Assembly: GCA_017445115.1 (NCBI GenBank)
Contig: JAFSUU010000019.1
Span: forward strand, 124,001-188,000
Direction of reading: 5' to 3'
From: Clostridia bacterium
GTDB lineage: Bacteria; Bacillota_A; Clostridia; Oscillospirales; CAG-272
DNA length: 64,000 nt
The notes beneath the pieces were generated by a model. That model was not told the origin of the DNA, ran no database searches, and worked only from the letters and a program-made list of their open reading frames with translations. The translations under genes and the position numbers were made by a program. Each line of letters begins with the position of its first letter. The stretch's first letter is position 1. Below, piece by piece: positions 62,828 to 64,000 of this stretch.

Positions 62828-63724
62828 ATGAAAAGAACTGCATTTTTTTCAATTATAGGACGTCCTAACGTCGGAAAATCTACGCTTATGAACTCCATTC
62901 TCGGGGAAAAAGTCGCGATCGTTTCTTCAAAACCGCAGACTACAAGGAACAGGATCAAAGGTATTCATACAGTTGGCGAAGATCAATACGTATTTCTTGA
63001 CACGCCGGGTATTCACGATCCGAAGACAAAACTCGGTTCTTTTATGCTTAAGTCTGTCAAGACGTCACTCGGCGCGTCCGACGCTGTTATTCTTATCGTA
63101 GAGGCGGGATTTTCTCCCGGAGAGATCGAAAAAAAGATCATTGAGCGCGTCAAAGCATCACAGCTCCCCTGTATTCTTGTTCTCAACAAAATTGACCTTG
63201 TCAACAGAGAAAAGCTCGCGGAGACTATTACTGAATACAGTGCTCTTTATGATTTTGACTCTTACGTTCCGGTATCCGCCGCAAAGAATAAAAACGTTGA
63301 TATCGTAATAGAAGAGTGCTCGAAATTTCTTTATGAGTCGGATTGGATGTTCCCGGATGATATTGTGACTGATCAGACAGAGAGGCAGATCGCGTCCGAG
63401 ATCATACGGGAAAAACTTCTTCGTTTCCTGTCTGACGAGATCCCTCACGGAACGGCGGTAGTCGTTGAAGAATTCAAAGAGGAAGAAGGACTTTTACGCA
63501 TAAGAGCAGAAATATTCTGTGAAAAAGCTTCACATAAGGGTATCATCCTGGGCAAGGGCGGCGCCATGCTGAAAAAGATCGGCACTCTCGCAAGAGAGGA
63601 TTTGGAAGCGTTTTTCGGCACAAAAGTATTTCTTGATCTCTGGGTAAAAGTTAAAGAGAAATGGCGCGACAATTCGTTTAATCTCGCCGACTTTGGATTT
63701 GATCCTAAGAAGAATGATCTGTAA
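62828..63724 (+). CDS. era: GTPase Era
   Basis: Era binds 16S rRNA and helps 30S maturation. The 298-residue product has G1 GRPNVGKST near 12, the switch region PQTTRNRIKGI, G3 DTPGIHDPK near 59, G4 NKIDL near 121, and a C-terminal KH domain with HKGIILGKGGAMLKKIG. dgkA and cdd, between ybeY and era in Bacillus, are absent. recO follows two bases later. Confidence 0.97.
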   Translation: MKRTAFFSIIGRPNVGKSTLMNSILGEKVAIVSSKPQTTRNRIKGIHTVGEDQYVFLDTPGIHDPKTKLGSFMLKSVKTSLGASDAVILIVEAGFSPGEIEKKIIERVKASQLPCILVLNKIDLVNREKLAETITEYSALYDFDSYVPVSAAKNKNVDIVIEECSKFLYESDWMFPDDIVTDQTERQIASEIIREKLLRFLSDEIPHGTAVVVEEFKEEEGLLRIRAEIFCEKASHKGIILGKGGAMLKKIGTLAREDLEAFFGTKVFLDLWVKVKEKWRDNSFNLADFGFDPKKNDL

Positions 63725-63726
63725 GT

Positions 63727-64000
63727 ATGGAAGAGATTAAGGTCAAAGGACTTGTTCTTAAAGCGACCGATTTCGGCGACAACGACAAACTGCTTACAAT
63801 AGCGACTGAATCCGAAGGGAAGATCACGGCGACGGTAAAAGGCGGAAGAAGCTTGAAAAGCAAGTTTATTTCCGTTTCGGAACAGTTTGTATACGCAAAC
63901 TTCGGTCTCAGAAAGACCTCAAAGTTCTTTTATTTGTTTGACGCCGAACTTATCGACGATTTCTATCCGATAAGAGAAGATCTGACTAAGATGTCGCTCG
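63727..64000 (+). CDS. recO: DNA repair protein RecO, N-terminal part (cut by window edge)
   Basis: RecO loads RecA onto SSB-coated DNA with RecR. The 91 visible residues begin MEEIKVKGLVLKATDFGDNDKLLTI and form the OB fold (KGGRSLKSKF and LFDAELIDDFYPIREDL). The ATG lies two bases after the era stop. The era-recO order is conserved in Firmicutes. The C-terminal domain lies beyond the window. Confidence 0.95.
   Translation, partial: MEEIKVKGLVLKATDFGDNDKLLTIATESEGKITATVKGGRSLKSKFISVSEQFVYANFGLRKTSKFFYLFDAELIDDFYPIREDLTKMSL

Noticed and set aside
1..64000. CRISPR arrays, insertion sequences, tRNA/rRNA genes, prophage and defence islands
   Set aside because: No direct-repeat arrays, transposase or integrase motifs, or structural RNA patterns were seen on either strand. 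The window looks like core chromosome.

Overview
This 64-kb window is an ordinary chromosomal segment of an endospore-forming Clostridia member. I infer this from the vegetative gene order and from the many sporulation genes: sigG, spoIVB, a bofC-like gene, yabP/yabQ, a spoVB/yabM-like flippase, a pdaA-type deacetylase, dacF, spoIIAA-spoIIAB-sigF, ylbJ and yqfC/yqfD. PPi-type phosphofructokinase and HemZ also fit an anaerobic clostridium. I cannot name the genus. I saw no insertion sequence, prophage, CRISPR array, tRNA or rRNA. No gene-free stretch exceeds 300 bp. The longest are about 170 to 220 bp, at 1421-1607, 14039-14210, 43712-43929, 51617-51811 and 54538-54719, and all hold promoters or leaders.

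Layout. 1-1420 (minus): spoIVB followed by sigG, which runs off the window. 1608-14038 (plus): cdaA-cdaR, an FAD oxidoreductase, an RseC-like protein, recJ, relA, dtd, hemZ and a flippase. 14211-16002: HU, rqcP, yabP, yabQ and divIC. 16143-30781: a long co-directional run of nusB, a TsaD-like gene, xseA, xseB, ispA, tlyA, nadK, argR, recN, tyrS, a HAD phosphatase, murB, whiA and dnaE. A bofC-like gene converges on dnaE. 31231-34513: a class A penicillin-binding protein and a lipoprotein. 34573-43711 (minus): lepB, rbgA, rnhB, yraN, a dipeptidase, thrC and a phosphoesterase, then tig-clpP-clpX from its own promoter. 43930-49017 (plus): rpsT, two polysaccharide deacetylases, dacF, pgi and an orphan P-loop protein. 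49056-51616 (minus): YibE/F and a Gfo/Idh oxidoreductase. 51812-52996 (plus): alr. 53031-54537 (minus): the spoIIA operon. 54720-56208 (plus): PPi-phosphofructokinase and a YdbC/PC4 protein. 56240-59773 (minus): a small membrane protein, a TrmH/SpoU methylase, prfB, a Cys-rich protein and ylbJ. 59861-64000 (plus): yqfC, yqfD, phoH, ybeY, era and recO (partial).

Themes. Most genes abut or overlap by 1 to 13 bases, so translational coupling is common. Textbook vegetative promoters with 17-bp (once 16-bp) spacers mark the transcription units. Forespore control is well represented: SpoIIAA/AB/SigF for early compartment control, SigG for late control, and SpoIVB with a BofC-like partner for signalling to the mother cell. 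CdaA with its YbbR partner makes c-di-AMP. I see no complete undescribed multi-gene system. The best leads are the sigG leader (a hairpin covering the ribosome-binding site plus an apparent ATT start), a perfect 16-bp palindrome in the pfp promoter, a WhiA missing about 70 internal residues, a histone-like tail on trigger factor, and some orphan small proteins.
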